A model generated the notes under the pieces. It saw only the letters and a program-made list of their open reading frames with translations. It did no database searches and was not told the origin of the DNA. A program made the position numbers and the translations under genes. DNA of 64,000 bases from Geothrix sp. SG200 (GTDB lineage Bacteria; Acidobacteriota; Holophagae; Holophagales; Holophagaceae), in assembly GCF_022808935.1 (NCBI RefSeq), contig NZ_JAKZFR010000004.1, forward strand, positions 237,624-301,623, given 5' to 3'. Shown in pieces: positions 20,477-29,939 of the stretch (its first letter is position 1; each line of letters begins with the position of its first letter).

Positions 20477-21868
20477 ATGCCCACCGTCCGCAGCGGGAGA
20501 CCCGCCTGGAGAGTCCGCCTCTCCGCGGGTCTCCTTGCCGTACTGGCCTGGGGCTGCGCAACCCCGCATCCCCTGGCCTACACGCCCGCCGTGCCCGAGC
20601 CGGTCCGGCGAGGAACCGTCGCCGTGGCAGTGGTGCCGGTGCCGCCGGAGCCCGGCACCCAGGCCCAGCTCGGGGGCGAAATCGGCAAAGGGCGCGCGGC
20701 GGGGAAGGGGGCTGCCTCGGGGGCCGCCACCGGAGCCACGGCCGGCTTCCTGGCCTCCCTGCAGACCGGCCCCTTCTTCGTCATCCTCGCCCCCATCCTC
20801 GTGCCCGCGGCGACCGTGATCGGCGGCGCGAGCGGGGCGGCGGTGGGCTACGCCCACGGCATGCCCACCAAGGACGCGGCGACGGCGAAAGCGGTCCTGG
20901 TGCGCAATCAGACCGATCTGTCGGCCGAGCTGGCGAAGCGGGTGGTCCAGCGCCTGCCCGGGACGGGGAAGGTCCTGGCCGCCTCCGGCGCCGCGCCGGA
21001 CCTTCGGGTGGAGGTCTCGGCCCTCTCCTGGGGTCTGTACGGCGGAGCAGGCTCTCATCCCGTGGCCGATTTCGAGCTGACGGTCCTCTACCGGGTGCTG
21101 GATTCGAAGGGGACCCTCCTGCTGGCCCGGCGGTTCTCTGTCGGCGGGCCCCGGCGTCCCCTCCAGGAATGGGGCACCGAGGACGGGAAGCCGCTGCAGG
21201 AGGCCGTGGACGCCACGCTGGACTCGGCGGCCGAGGCCATCGCCGATTCCGCCTTCCTGGTCCAGGACTTCTTCATCTTGAAGGAGCTGGGCCCCGCGAC
21301 CTGCGGGCTGCTGCCCCGCCAGCCCCGGCCAGTCCTCCCCCTGACGTTCCTCCCCTCCGGCGGGGCCTCGCCCCAGGTCGAAAGCCTCCGCCCCGTCCTG
21401 CAGTGGGAGGCCTTCCCCCGCCGCGAGGACCTCGAACACGATGTCGGCGGCCTGTTCGGGCGCATCACCGACGTCCGATATGACCTCCGGATCTGGGCCT
21501 CCGTGGGAGGCGGTCCGGGCCCGCTGGTCTACGAGCGGACCGGATTGCGGCTGGAAGCCCGCCGGGATCCGGTGGGGGCCACGCCTCCTTCCGAAGGTGA
21601 GCTGCCGCCGCCGCCGGTGGATAAGGCCTTCGTGGAGCACGGCCTCGAAGCCGCCCTGGCTCCGGCCACGGAGTATCTGTGGTCCGTGCGGGCCCGGTTC
21701 CGCCTCGACGGGGAGGAGCGCGCCTCGCGCTGGTCCATGAACCAGGCCCAGGATCCCCGGGCCCGCCCCGCCACCGGGCGCTGGTTCTCCCCGCCGATGT
21801 CGGCCCGCGGTCCGTGCCTGCATGACGGCATTCCACCCCTGCACCACCACCGCTTCCACACGCCCTGA
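20477..21868 (+). CDS. Lipoprotein of unknown function
   Basis: This 463-residue protein has a signal peptide ending in a lipobox-like LAWGCA (about 24-29). Residues about 70-130 contain a Gly/Ala-rich double hydrophobic stretch resembling a glycine-zipper. The C-terminal third contains a fibronectin-like pattern (LRPVLQWEAF and ATEYLWSVRARFRLDG), common in proteins that describe a sampled ligand or bind partners extracellularly. I recognise no catalytic motif. The frame is open upstream inside ilvE; I chose ATG 20477 because GGAGGGGGCC precedes it and a signal peptide follows. Confidence 0.7.
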   Translation: MPTVRSGRPAWRVRLSAGLLAVLAWGCATPHPLAYTPAVPEPVRRGTVAVAVVPVPPEPGTQAQLGGEIGKGRAAGKGAASGAATGATAGFLASLQTGPFFVILAPILVPAATVIGGASGAAVGYAHGMPTKDAATAKAVLVRNQTDLSAELAKRVVQRLPGTGKVLAASGAAPDLRVEVSALSWGLYGGAGSHPVADFELTVLYRVLDSKGTLLLARRFSVGGPRRPLQEWGTEDGKPLQEAVDATLDSAAEAIADSAFLVQDFFILKELGPATCGLLPRQPRPVLPLTFLPSGGASPQVESLRPVLQWEAFPRREDLEHDVGGLFGRITDVRYDLRIWASVGGGPGPLVYERTGLRLEARRDPVGATPPSEGELPPPPVDKAFVEHGLEAALAPATEYLWSVRARFRLDGEERASRWSMNQAQDPRARPATGRWFSPPMSARGPCLHDGIPPLHHHRFHTP

Positions 21869-21954
21869 CCGCGGGTTTCCAATCTTGACCTTCGGGTTGG
21901 ATGAAGTGTCCGCCGCGCGCGCGTAGCCTGGAGGCCTCTTCCAAGGAGGAAGCC

Positions 21955-22305
21955 ATGGTGCTGATCCGTCCTGTGGTGGTGGCCCTCATCGCGTGCGCGA
22001 TCTCGAGCGCGGCTCCGACCCGCATCGGCGCCGCGGCCTGCAAGATGTGCCACAAGGTCCAGTTCGAGTCCTGGAGCGCCTCGGCGCACGCCAAGACGAA
22101 GCCCGTACTGGACTGCGAAGGCTGCCACGGCCCGGGCAGCGAGTACAAGGGCATCCGGGTCATGAAGGATCCCGCCGCCGCGAAGAAGGCCGGCCTGATC
22201 ATGCCGGACAAGGCCCAGTGCGCCACCTGCCACGGCAAGAAGAAGGTCTCCCCCATGACCGATGCGATGTTCGCGAAGGTGCACACCCACAAGCCGAGGA
22301 CCTGA
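21955..22305 (+). CDS. Small periplasmic triheme c-type cytochrome
   Basis: This 116-residue protein has a signal peptide (about 1-20) and three haem-binding motifs, CKMCH, CEGCH and CATCH. The spacing and the phrase CHKVQFESWSASAHAKT resemble the cytochrome c554 N-terminal module, which carries electrons in the periplasm. The start at 21955 follows AAGGAGGAAG closely. Electron donors and acceptors cannot be told from context; multihaem cytochromes are common in metal-reducing bacteria. Confidence 0.82.
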   Translation: MVLIRPVVVALIACAISSAAPTRIGAAACKMCHKVQFESWSASAHAKTKPVLDCEGCHGPGSEYKGIRVMKDPAAAKKAGLIMPDKAQCATCHGKKKVSPMTDAMFAKVHTHKPRT

Positions 22306-22363
22306 CCGACAGAGACAGAGCGCCCTGCGCCGGAGTGTGCGACGCTACGGGGAGACCCGACCC

Positions 22364-24106
22364 ATGTCCCACTTCCTGCGCCGCGCCCTTCCTCTCGGCC
22401 TGCTGCTGGCCGCGCTCCTTTGGCTGGCGGGCGGCGCCGTGGACCGCGCCTGGTACGACGGGGCTTCCCGCCTGCTGCGGTCCCACGGAGCCGCGGAGGC
22501 ACCCGTCGCCCTGATCGGATTCGACGAGGTGAGCGAGCAGGCCTTCCCCGAACCCATGGCGCTGTGGCACCGGCACCTCGGCGCCGCCATGGAGGGCCTG
22601 GCCCGGGCTGAACCCCGTGCGGTGGGACTGGACCTCAGCCTGCCCATGCGCAGCTTCGACACCGTGGCGCCGGGCGGAGACGCGGCCCTGGTGCGCGGCA
22701 TCCTGCGCCTGCGCCGGACCTGTCCCCTGGTGCTGGGCCTCACGGTGGATGGGGCGGGCCGCCCCAGGCCCATCCACGGCCCCTTCCAGGCGGCGGCCGG
22801 CGAGGGCGGCACGGCCTTCGTGCTCTGGGAGGTGGATCCGGATGCCACTGTGCGCCGGTTCACGGAGCACGTGGGCGGCTCGGCCGAGGCCCTGCCCACC
22901 CTCGCGGGAACCCTGGCGCGCGCCCTGGGCCGGCCCGTGCGGGAGGGCTGGCTGGACTACCGCGGCGCGGCGCCCGTGCCCTACGTTCCCTTCCACCAGG
23001 TGGTGGCCTGGCAGCGCGAGGGGAATGCCGCCGCTTTGCAGGCTGCCTTCCATGGCAAAGTGGTGCTGCTCGGCAGTGTGTTCCCCTTTGTGGACCGGCA
23101 CCGGCAGGCGGTGGACCTCAACGGCTGGGGCGAGGAGACCGGCCGCTTCGCGCCGGGGGTGCTCCTGCACGTCCAGGCCCTCCGCAACCTCCTGGGGCGC
23201 GGTCCCCTGCGGGAAGTGCCGTCGGGCCTCGGCGCCCTCCTGGCCGGGGGCTGTCTGGGCCTGGGCTGGGTCCTGGGCGGTCGGCCCCGGGCGGGAAGCC
23301 TGGGGCTCCTCGCGGCGCTGGGGCTGGGCGCCCTCGGCATCCTGGTCCTCCAGGCGCGGGGTTGGTTCCTGGGCTTGTCGTGGCCGGCCGGCGGCCTGGT
23401 GGCGGGATTCGCGGCCCGGGCCGGCGAGGAGGCCCTGTCCCGGCTTCGGGAGCGCCGCCGCCTGCGCGCCGTCTTCGGGGGCTACGTCAGCCCCGCCATC
23501 CTTTCCGAGATCCTGGATGGCCGCCTGGAGCCGGGCCTCCGCGGCGAGCGGCGCGCGCTGTGCGTCCTCTTCTCCGATATCCGCGGCTTCACCACCCTCA
23601 GTGAAGGCCTCGAGCCGGAGGCGGTCATCGCCCTGCTCAACCGCTACTTCCAGCGCATGGCCGAGGCCATCCACGCCCACGGCGGCACCCTGGACAAGTT
23701 CATCGGCGACGGGATCATGGCCTTCTTCGGCGCCCCCGCCGCCCAGGAGAACCCCTGCGAGAGCGCCTTCCGCTGCGCCCGGGCCATGCTGGCCTCCCTG
23801 GGCGAGCTGAACGCGGAACTGGCGGCCGAGGGGCGCGCGCCGCTGCGCATCGGCATCGGCCTCCACTTCGGCGAGGCCGCCGTCGGACACGTGGGCGGGG
23901 CCTCCCGCCACGAGTACACGGCCATCGGCGACGTGGTGAACACCGCCTCCCGCGTGGAGGGGCTCACCAAGGAGGCTGGCTTCCCCCTGCTGGTGACGGA
24001 GCCGGTGCGGGCGAGGCTGGGGGAGGCCGCAGGCTTCACTCCCCTGGGCGAGCAGCCCCTGAAGGGCCGGGCGCCGATGGCCGTGTTCGGCTGGCCGGAG
24101 CGCTAG
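22364..24106 (+). CDS. CHASE2-domain class III adenylate/guanylate cyclase
   Basis: This 580-residue protein has an N-terminal TM and an extracytoplasmic CHASE2-type sensor (about 30-285, VALIGFDEVSEQAF and GKVVLLGSV). Three TM helices (about 288-355) and a cytoplasmic class III cyclase domain follow. Metal-binding aspartates sit in VLFSDIRGFTTLSE and KFIGDGIMAFFGAP, and the end motif is YTAIGDVVNTASRVEGL. It should make cyclic nucleotide in response to an outside signal. I placed the start at ATG 22364; upstream codons in frame are not signal-like. Substrate (ATP or GTP) is not certain from sequence alone. Confidence 0.88.
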   Translation: MSHFLRRALPLGLLLAALLWLAGGAVDRAWYDGASRLLRSHGAAEAPVALIGFDEVSEQAFPEPMALWHRHLGAAMEGLARAEPRAVGLDLSLPMRSFDTVAPGGDAALVRGILRLRRTCPLVLGLTVDGAGRPRPIHGPFQAAAGEGGTAFVLWEVDPDATVRRFTEHVGGSAEALPTLAGTLARALGRPVREGWLDYRGAAPVPYVPFHQVVAWQREGNAAALQAAFHGKVVLLGSVFPFVDRHRQAVDLNGWGEETGRFAPGVLLHVQALRNLLGRGPLREVPSGLGALLAGGCLGLGWVLGGRPRAGSLGLLAALGLGALGILVLQARGWFLGLSWPAGGLVAGFAARAGEEALSRLRERRRLRAVFGGYVSPAILSEILDGRLEPGLRGERRALCVLFSDIRGFTTLSEGLEPEAVIALLNRYFQRMAEAIHAHGGTLDKFIGDGIMAFFGAPAAQENPCESAFRCARAMLASLGELNAELAAEGRAPLRIGIGLHFGEAAVGHVGGASRHEYTAIGDVVNTASRVEGLTKEAGFPLLVTEPVRARLGEAAGFTPLGEQPLKGRAPMAVFGWPER

Positions 24107-24139
24107 GATGAGGAGTCTTCCGAACCCAGGAGCCACCCC

Positions 24140-24742
24140 ATGATCCGGCCTTCGTCATGGTTTCTCGCCCCCTTGCTGGCGGTCGCCGCCGCGTCCCTGC
24201 AGGCCCAGGCCGCGGTGGCCATGGTGGCCGACCTCGCCGGGACCGCCACCGTCGAGGGGGGCGGCGCCCTGGGGATCACCGCGGAGATCCCCGCCCAGCG
24301 GACCGTCGCGCTGGGGCCGGGCGGTCGGCTGGTGCTCATCCGCATGGCCACCGGCGAGCAGTTCGTCTTCGTCGGCCCCTGCAAGGTGCGCTTCAGCGCC
24401 CAGGGCCAGCCCGAGGGCGCCCGGCCCGCCGAGACGAAGGACCTCCCCCTCCTCCAGCGGGGCCGCACGCCAGTCCGGCTGACGCACCTTGCGCAGGCGG
24501 GGATGGTGATGCGCGAGAAGCAGATGCCGCCTTCCGGGCGGGAGCTCCGGGAGGAGGAACCCAGCCTCGGGGCCGAGCTGGAGCAGCTGCGCCCCAAGGC
24601 GGGTGCGCCCTTCGAGGAACGGGTGGTCTATGCTGCGCTGGTGGCGCGGTTCGGCCCCCCCGGGCAGGCGAGGAGCCTCTGGGAGGCGCTGGCCCGGGAG
24701 CGGCCAGGGGATGCGGTCCTGAAGGCCCTGGCGGAGCGCTGA
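24140..24742 (+). CDS. Secreted protein of unknown function
   Basis: This 200-residue protein has a clear signal peptide (about 1-26, cut after LQAQA). The mature N-terminus has a beta-rich pattern resembling FecR-type or surface domains (VADLAGTATVEG and LVLIRMATGEQFVFVGPCKVRF). The C-terminal half is charged and helical, with a TPR-like end (LWEALARERPGDAVLKALAE). I do not recognise a named family with confidence. It starts 33 bases after the cyclase gene in the same direction and may be co-transcribed. Confidence 0.65.
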   Translation: MIRPSSWFLAPLLAVAAASLQAQAAVAMVADLAGTATVEGGGALGITAEIPAQRTVALGPGGRLVLIRMATGEQFVFVGPCKVRFSAQGQPEGARPAETKDLPLLQRGRTPVRLTHLAQAGMVMREKQMPPSGRELREEEPSLGAELEQLRPKAGAPFEERVVYAALVARFGPPGQARSLWEALARERPGDAVLKALAER

Positions 24743-24757
24743 AGGCGGAGGCTCCCT

Positions 24758-25828
24758 TCAACCCATCATGGCGTGCTTGGCGAGCCAGGTCGGAAGCGAG
24801 CGCAGCTTGTAGTAGGCACCGAGGTTGTAGAAGCAGGTGGACGAGCAGTGCGGGAGGCAGATCGCCTTGGCCGCCCGCAGTGCCTCGGGATCGAAGTCCG
24901 GCTCCCAGATGCGCCCCCAGTCGCGGGGATGGGTGATGAGGTCGAAGCACGGGGCGATGGATCCGTCGGGCTTGACGAGCGCGGCGTTGCGGCCGGCGCG
25001 GCAGTCCCAGGGCTCGATGCGGCCCCGCAGGCGGTCCTTCATGGCCCGGAGGTGCTCGGGCGCGTTGACCATGCACCAGCCCTCGCCCTGCTTCTCGATG
25101 AGCCAGTCCAGGAGCGCGTCCACCTCTTCGTACTGCTCGGGCCGGATGCGCAGATCGTTGTCCGGGTGGGCGTAGTGCCCGGTGTCCACCGTGGCCTGCG
25201 GGTCCTCCAGCAGGTGGTAGTCGGTGCCGATGCCGTTCTGGTGCGCGATCTCCGTGAGCATCCGCACGTCGCGGAGATTCGGGCCGCAGATGTTGATGTT
25301 GAAGAAGAGGATGTAGCCGTGCTTCTTCTGCTGGGCCACGAGGTAGCGGAACTGCGGCTCGATGGCCAGGAGCGCCTTCGGCAGCCCCTTCCGCGGCGCC
25401 ACGCCGTCCACCGCCAGGTTGATGGCGGTGACGCCGGCCCGGCCCGCGGCGTCAATAAAGGCCGGGTCCATGAGGGTGCCGTTGGTGGGCAGGTAGACGA
25501 AGAACCCGTTCTCGGCGCCGTAGCGGATCACGTCCAGGATGAAGTTCTTCCGCACCAGGGGTTCGCCGCCCATGATGGCGAGGACCCGGCAGCCCACCGT
25601 CTTCAGCCAGTCGATGGCGGAGCGTGCCGTCTCGAGGGACATGCCCGGCCGGTGGTTGTCGTACTGGAAGCAGTAGTGGCAATCCACGTTGCACTTCCAG
25701 TCGGTGAAGAGATAGCAGAGCAGGGGCCGGAAGTCGTCCGGCCGCAGCCGCGACCCGACGTAGGGAACGGCCCAGCGCCGGATGGCGCGGGCCCCGTTGA
25801 GGCCCCGGTACCGAAGCGTGTCCAGCAT
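24758..25828 (-). CDS. Radical SAM/SPASM-like protein
   Basis: This 356-residue protein has the radical SAM cluster motif CNVDCHYC (about 51-58), the GGEP motif near residue 89, and extra C-terminal cysteines (PCFDL and CLPHCSSTC) typical of a SPASM-like auxiliary cluster. Such enzymes carry out radical chemistry on peptides, lipids or cofactors; the substrate is unknown. I chose ATG 25828 because it directly follows GAAAGGAGG; a longer frame reaches 25954 but lacks homology-like sequence. No precursor peptide gene is visible beside it. Confidence 0.8.
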   Translation of the reverse strand: MLDTLRYRGLNGARAIRRWAVPYVGSRLRPDDFRPLLCYLFTDWKCNVDCHYCFQYDNHRPGMSLETARSAIDWLKTVGCRVLAIMGGEPLVRKNFILDVIRYGAENGFFVYLPTNGTLMDPAFIDAAGRAGVTAINLAVDGVAPRKGLPKALLAIEPQFRYLVAQQKKHGYILFFNINICGPNLRDVRMLTEIAHQNGIGTDYHLLEDPQATVDTGHYAHPDNDLRIRPEQYEEVDALLDWLIEKQGEGWCMVNAPEHLRAMKDRLRGRIEPWDCRAGRNAALVKPDGSIAPCFDLITHPRDWGRIWEPDFDPEALRAAKAICLPHCSSTCFYNLGAYYKLRSLPTWLAKHAMMG

Positions 25829-26115
25829 CGCTTCCTCCTTTCTCGCCCCAGCCAGATGAGGCCGGCAGGGGAACCAGGAAGACGCCTTGAGCAAGATCGA
25901 TTCAGCGCGTTCGCCATCCCCTTCAGGGGCACGGGGGTGGATTCGACCATCCATGGTACGGCGGATGGCCGGGATTGGATCCTGTTTTTTCTTGATTCAA
26001 CCCTTGAAGGTCAAAGTGTTTTTAGTGATGTCAAACGAGTCTTCTTCGCCGCAAGCGTTCTCCCCGCGACAAGGCGCCCCGTGCATTCAGGGCGCTTGCG
26101 TGGTGGAAGTCTGGT

Positions 26116-26285
26116 CGTCCCCTCCGACCGCACGAATCGCACATCTCTCTGTCCCGGGTCCGACAGCCCCCCGGGCTGTCTCCCCGAGCCAGAACGAGAG
26201 CCGGCGATTCTGTGATTTCGAATCCCTCGCTCTCCGCAAAAGCAAAGCCGCCATTCGGCGGCTTTGGTGGCGGAGAGAGGGGGAT
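26116..26285 (-). repeat. tRNA-Ser-derived repeat, distal copy
   Basis: This is a direct repeat of 26311-26482 (about 195-197 bases away), roughly 90% identical. On the minus strand it starts with the last bases of the tRNA-Ser(GCU) gene including CCA, then its AAAGCCGCC hairpin terminator. A spacer follows that contains GATTCGAAATCACAG, an 8-bp hairpin (GACAGCCC/GGGCTGTC at 26162-26180) and a G-rich end. The tRNA part is only the 3' end, so it is not a functional tRNA. The last part of the spacer (26101-26135) is decayed. Confidence 0.85.
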
Positions 26286-26310
26286 ACCCTCCGGGGCCGC
26301 CGCGGCGCGG

Positions 26311-26557
<247 letters not shown>

Positions 26558-26640
26558 AAGGCCCTCCAGATTACCGTTGGGGGCGGTTCGGCACAAGGCT
26601 TCTTGCCCGGGGCCGCGCCCAGCCTTCAAGATGGAGGCAT

Positions 26641-26730
26641 GGAGGGATGGCCGAGCGGTTTAAGGCAACGGTCTTGAAAACCGTCGTGGGTGTGAGCTCA
26701 CCGCGAGTTCGAATCTCGCTCCCTCCGCCA
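26641..26730 (+). tRNA. tRNA-Ser (anticodon UGA)
   Basis: The gene is 90 bases including encoded CCA. The acceptor stem is GGAGGGA/TCCCTCC, the anticodon loop is CTTGAAA with anticodon UGA between ACGGT/ACCGT, the variable arm is long and the T-arm is GCGAGTTCGAATCTCGC. It is divergent from tRNA-Ser(GCU), 83 bases apart. Confidence 0.97.
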
Positions 26731-26735
26731 CATCA

Positions 26736-26756
26736 GCGCCCCGCGTCGCGGGGCGC
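26736..26756 (+). terminator. Hairpin after tRNA-Ser(UGA)
   Basis: The inverted repeat GCGCCCCGCG/CGCGGGGCGC lies five bases after the tRNA CCA and is followed by CTTCAT rather than a strong T run. The same sequence recurs 202 bases downstream within the duplicated tRNA 3' end. Confidence 0.75.
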
Positions 26757-26780
26757 CTTCATGTAAGTGCGGTGGGAGCG

Positions 26781-26912
26781 GGATTCGAAGTCACTGAATC
26801 GCTGGCAGGTAGCCGCAGGTCCCAACAGCCTGGGGGGCTGTTGGGGCCGTCAAGAGGCGTGCCAGCGATTCGTGCGGCTGGAGGGGACGCCGCGTAGCGG
26901 TGGCCCCGAAGG
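26781..26912 (+). repeat. Conserved spacer element next to tRNA-Ser(UGA)
   Basis: This spacer of about 132 bases is related to those beside the other tRNA-Ser. It opens with GGATTCGAAGTCACTGAATC and contains a perfect 11-bp inverted repeat GAATCGCTGGC (26796-26806) / GCCAGCGATTC (26861-26871). Inside that is a 10-bp hairpin CCCAACAGCC/GGCTGTTGGG (26821-26845), and it ends in a G-C hairpin starting GGGGACGCCGCG. The inner hairpin has different bases but the same pairing as in the other copies, suggesting a conserved RNA or DNA structure. Confidence 0.75.
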
Positions 26913-26967
26913 GAATCTTGCTCCCTCCGCCACATCAGCGCCCCGCGTCGCGGGGCGCCTTCATGTA
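26913..26967 (+). repeat. Duplicated tRNA-Ser(UGA) 3' end plus terminator
   Basis: These 55 bases repeat 26711-26765 with one mismatch near the start: the last part of the T-arm, the 3' acceptor strand, CCA and the following terminator hairpin. No 5' half is present, so it cannot fold as a tRNA. Confidence 0.9.
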
Positions 26968-26981
26968 CATGCGGCGGGAAT

Positions 26982-27035
26982 GGGATTCGAAGTCACTGAA
27001 TCGCCGGCCTCGATTCGGTTCGGGGAGGCGGAACC
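26982..27035 (+). repeat. Partial second spacer element
   Basis: This is a truncated copy of the tRNA-associated spacer, starting GGATTCGAAGTCACTGAATC and continuing CGCCGGC and TCGGGGAGGCGG. It then loses similarity before the peptidase gene. Together with 26913-26967 it shows that the duplication unit ran past the terminator into the next spacer. Confidence 0.7.
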
Positions 27036-27109
27036 TGTCATTCCGTCAATCCTGGCCGGAATTTCTGTCTGCACACGTATAGTCGGGGACCAGCGGTGCG
27101 GAGGTTGTG

Positions 27110-28648
27110 GTGCGGATGCTGCTTGCCTTGATGATCCCTTCTCTCCTGTGGGCGGCCCAGCCGGCCCAGCCGGCCCAGCCGACATGGTCGGTCCACGACC
27201 ACTACGACCGCCACCTGGCGCTCCGCATGGTGCCCCTGCTGTCCGAGGTGATCCGCTTCCCCACGGTCGCCGGAAACACGAAGGCCTGGGCGGACCAGAA
27301 GACCTGGATCCAGCAGCTCGCCAGAGACCTTGGCTTCGAGGTGCGGGACGCGGGCAAGGTGATGGAGGTGGACCTGCCGGCCACAGGCGGGCGGGTCGGG
27401 GCGCCGGTGCTCGGTCTCCTCGTCCATGGCGATGTGCAGCCCGTGGACGACCACTGGAGCATCCCGCCCTTCTCGGGGACCGTGAAGGATGGGCGGGTCC
27501 TCGGCCGCGGGGCCGCGGACGACAAGGGCCCGATGATCCAGGCCCTCCTGGCCATGAAGGCCCTGAGGGAGGCCGGCCCCGCCCGGACCAGCACCATCCG
27601 CCTCCTGGTGGGAAGCGATGAGGAGAGCACCAACACCGACATCACGGACTACCTGAAGGCGAACCGGCCGCCGGACTTCAGCCTCGTGCTCGACTCCGCC
27701 TTCCCCGTGGTCGTGGGCGAGAAGGCCTGGAACGCACTCACCCTCGCGACCCAGCGGCCGACCGCTCCCACGGCGGACCGTCCCTGGGCCGTGGCGGCCC
27801 TGGAAGCGGGCCTGGCCACGAGCATCGTCCCCGATCTGGCGGTGATCCGTCTGGCCTCCCCTGCCGGGAAAGACCCCCTGGTCGCCCTCCGGCATCGTCT
27901 GGAGCGCCGTCCGCTGGACCCCGGATGCCGGGTGGTCTTCAACCTTGCGCCGGAGGGGGCCGGGGCTGCGCTGACCATCACGATCCAGGGGAAGGCCGCC
28001 CATGGCGGCATCAACCTGGAAGGGGGCCGCAACGCGCTCGTGGCCCTGGCGCGGCTGCTGGACGGCGAGCTGCCGCCAGGCGGGGCGGACGACCTCCTGG
28101 CCTTCGCGCGGCAGGCGGGCAGGGACCTGTACGGGACCGGGCTGGGGCTCACGGAATCCGGACCGCTCTGGGGCCGGTGCGCGGTGAACGTGGCCACCCT
28201 CAAGCCGGAGGCCGACGGCGGTCTGAAGCTCACCCTCAACATCCGCGCGACGCCGAAGCGCTACGGGCCCGCGCTGGAGGCGCACCTCCGGCAGGTGGTC
28301 GCCGAGTTCGCGGCCGCCCGGCAGGCGACCTTGAGCTTCGGAGGCTTCTTCGGAGATACCCCATTGGCCTTCGACCCCCAGTCCCGGCTGGTGAAGCGCC
28401 TCATGGCCGACTACGGGCGCGCCACCGGGAGGGCCGATGGACCGGCCATCTCCGGGGGCGGCACCTACGCCAAGCGCATGCCCCACGCCATCGCCTTCGG
28501 CATGTGGTTTCCCGGCCGGCCCTATCCGGGGCACGACGTGGACGAGCAGGTGCCCATCGAGGATCTGCACCGCGGCGCCCACGTGCTCATCGAGACCCTG
28601 GCCGACCTCGCTTGCGGCAAGCCGCTGAAGGAGCCGTTCAAGCCCTGA
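27110..28648 (+). CDS. M20-family zinc dipeptidase/carboxypeptidase, exported
   Basis: This protein of about 512 residues has a short signal peptide. The M20 metal ligands are visible: LVHGDVQPVDD near residue 104, GRGAADDKGPM near residue 134 and SDEESTN near residue 169, with a late His near DVDEQVPIEDL. The dimerisation (lid) domain with KAAHGGINLEGGRNA sits in the middle. It resembles the PepV/CNDP-type dipeptidases. I chose GTG 27110, five bases after GGAGG; GTG 27107 and ATG 27116 are alternatives. Confidence 0.85.
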   Translation: MRMLLALMIPSLLWAAQPAQPAQPTWSVHDHYDRHLALRMVPLLSEVIRFPTVAGNTKAWADQKTWIQQLARDLGFEVRDAGKVMEVDLPATGGRVGAPVLGLLVHGDVQPVDDHWSIPPFSGTVKDGRVLGRGAADDKGPMIQALLAMKALREAGPARTSTIRLLVGSDEESTNTDITDYLKANRPPDFSLVLDSAFPVVVGEKAWNALTLATQRPTAPTADRPWAVAALEAGLATSIVPDLAVIRLASPAGKDPLVALRHRLERRPLDPGCRVVFNLAPEGAGAALTITIQGKAAHGGINLEGGRNALVALARLLDGELPPGGADDLLAFARQAGRDLYGTGLGLTESGPLWGRCAVNVATLKPEADGGLKLTLNIRATPKRYGPALEAHLRQVVAEFAAARQATLSFGGFFGDTPLAFDPQSRLVKRLMADYGRATGRADGPAISGGGTYAKRMPHAIAFGMWFPGRPYPGHDVDEQVPIEDLHRGAHVLIETLADLACGKPLKEPFKP

Positions 28649-28651
28649 GGC

Positions 28652-29332
28652 TTACCCTCGCTGGTCCCACCCTTCGGCCGCCCGGAAGCTGTGGTAGCGC
28701 TCGTGGCCGAGGATGAGGTGGTCGGCCAGGGGCACGCCCAGGGATTCGCCCGCGGCCTGGAGACGCCGGGTGAGCTGGATGTCCTCGCGGCTTGGCGAGG
28801 GGTCGCCGCTGGGGTGGTTGTGGAAGGCCAGGGCGGTGCTGGCGCCGTAGCGCAGGGCCTCGCGGAAGAACTCGCGGGGGCTGATGAGGGTGGCGGTGGC
28901 CGTGCCCTGGCTGAGGATGCGCTCGGCCAAGAGGTCGCCCTTGGCGTTGAGGGCCAGGAGGCCGAAGCGCTCCTCCGTCCAGCCCTGGCAGCGGGGCAGC
29001 AGGTAGCTGCCGGCGGCGCGGGGGCTGGTGATGCGGGGACGGTCGGAGCCGCGCTGGGCGCGCCGGGAGAGCTCCAGGGCGGCCCAGAGCTGGCCCGCCT
29101 TGGCGGGGCCGAGGCCCGGCTGCTCCAGCCAGTCGTTCAGCCCCAGAGCCAGGAGGCCCGCCAGGCCGCCGGTGCGGCCGAGCACCACCTGGGCCAGTTC
29201 CACGGCGCTGTGGCCCCGGAGTCCCGTGCCCCAGATCAGGGCCAGGAGGTCCGCGTCCGAGAGGGTTTCGCCGTGGCCGGCGAGCAGGCGCTCCCGGGGA
29301 CGCTGGTCGGGGGAGAGGTCGAGGATGCGCAT
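28652..29332 (-). CDS. radC: RadC-family JAB/MPN-domain protein
   Basis: This 226-residue protein has an N-terminal helix-hairpin-helix part (about 1-100) and the metal-binding JAB motif FHNHPSGDPSPSREDIQLT near residue 169. Despite its name, the family's role in DNA repair is not established. It converges with the peptidase gene; the two stop codons are only a few bases apart. Length is normal for the family. Confidence 0.93.
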   Translation of the reverse strand: MRILDLSPDQRPRERLLAGHGETLSDADLLALIWGTGLRGHSAVELAQVVLGRTGGLAGLLALGLNDWLEQPGLGPAKAGQLWAALELSRRAQRGSDRPRITSPRAAGSYLLPRCQGWTEERFGLLALNAKGDLLAERILSQGTATATLISPREFFREALRYGASTALAFHNHPSGDPSPSREDIQLTRRLQAAGESLGVPLADHLILGHERYHSFRAAEGWDQRG

Positions 29333-29428
29333 AAGGTTGCCCCTAGGCGACTGGAGGACGGGACGACAGGTCAGTCCGGAGACATGAAGGAGAGGTCTGA
29401 GCCGCGCAAGCGGCGAAGTGGATGCGCA

Positions 29429-29929
29429 TCAGGCCCTCACCCACTTCCGGCGATCCTGGCGCCAGCGCAGCACCTGGAGCTTTCCTTGGCCGGAAAGGCG
29501 CATGCAGAGCGCCTCCTGGCCGTCGTTCAGGAACCAGGTGCTGGCCAGGGCCGTGTGGCGCGGCGTGACCGTGAGGATGGGGTGGGCCTCGCCGGTGAGG
29601 GTGGCCACGCTGGGGGGATCCATGTCCGGTGGCAGGGGGATGGCGCGGGGCTTGCCCCACCGGATCCCCCGGGGAAGCTCCACCCGCAGGTGCTCTCCCG
29701 CGCCGCCGGCCCGGCCCAGGGCCACGGTGACGTTGGAACCCCGGGCCCGGGCGAGGCTGAAGGCCTGCTCCAGGCTGCCGCGGATCTCGTGGTGGGCCAC
29801 GGCGAGCTCGGCGCTGCCGGTGTCCCACTGGGCCAGGCACACCACGGTCATGGCGGCGGCCACGGCCATGGAGACGGTGACATCCAGCAGGGAGGTCCCC
29901 TGCTGCGAGCGGCGACGGCGCTGGAGCAT
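29429..29929 (-). CDS. Type IV pilin-like/GspH pseudopilin
   Basis: This 166-residue protein has a short basic leader and then the prepilin-type junction QQG/TSLLDVTVSMAVAAAMTVV, with the hydrophobic helix of pilins. The usual Glu at +5 is replaced by Asp. The remainder is a globular beta-rich domain resembling minor pseudopilins (GspH/FimT). It may function in a type II secretion or DNA-uptake pseudopilus; the ComEA gene is right beside it. No other pilus genes are in the window. Confidence 0.75.
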   Translation of the reverse strand: MLQRRRRSQQGTSLLDVTVSMAVAAAMTVVCLAQWDTGSAELAVAHHEIRGSLEQAFSLARARGSNVTVALGRAGGAGEHLRVELPRGIRWGKPRAIPLPPDMDPPSVATLTGEAHPILTVTPRHTALASTWFLNDGQEALCMRLSGQGKLQVLRWRQDRRKWVRA

Positions 29930-29939
29930 GGTCGGCCCC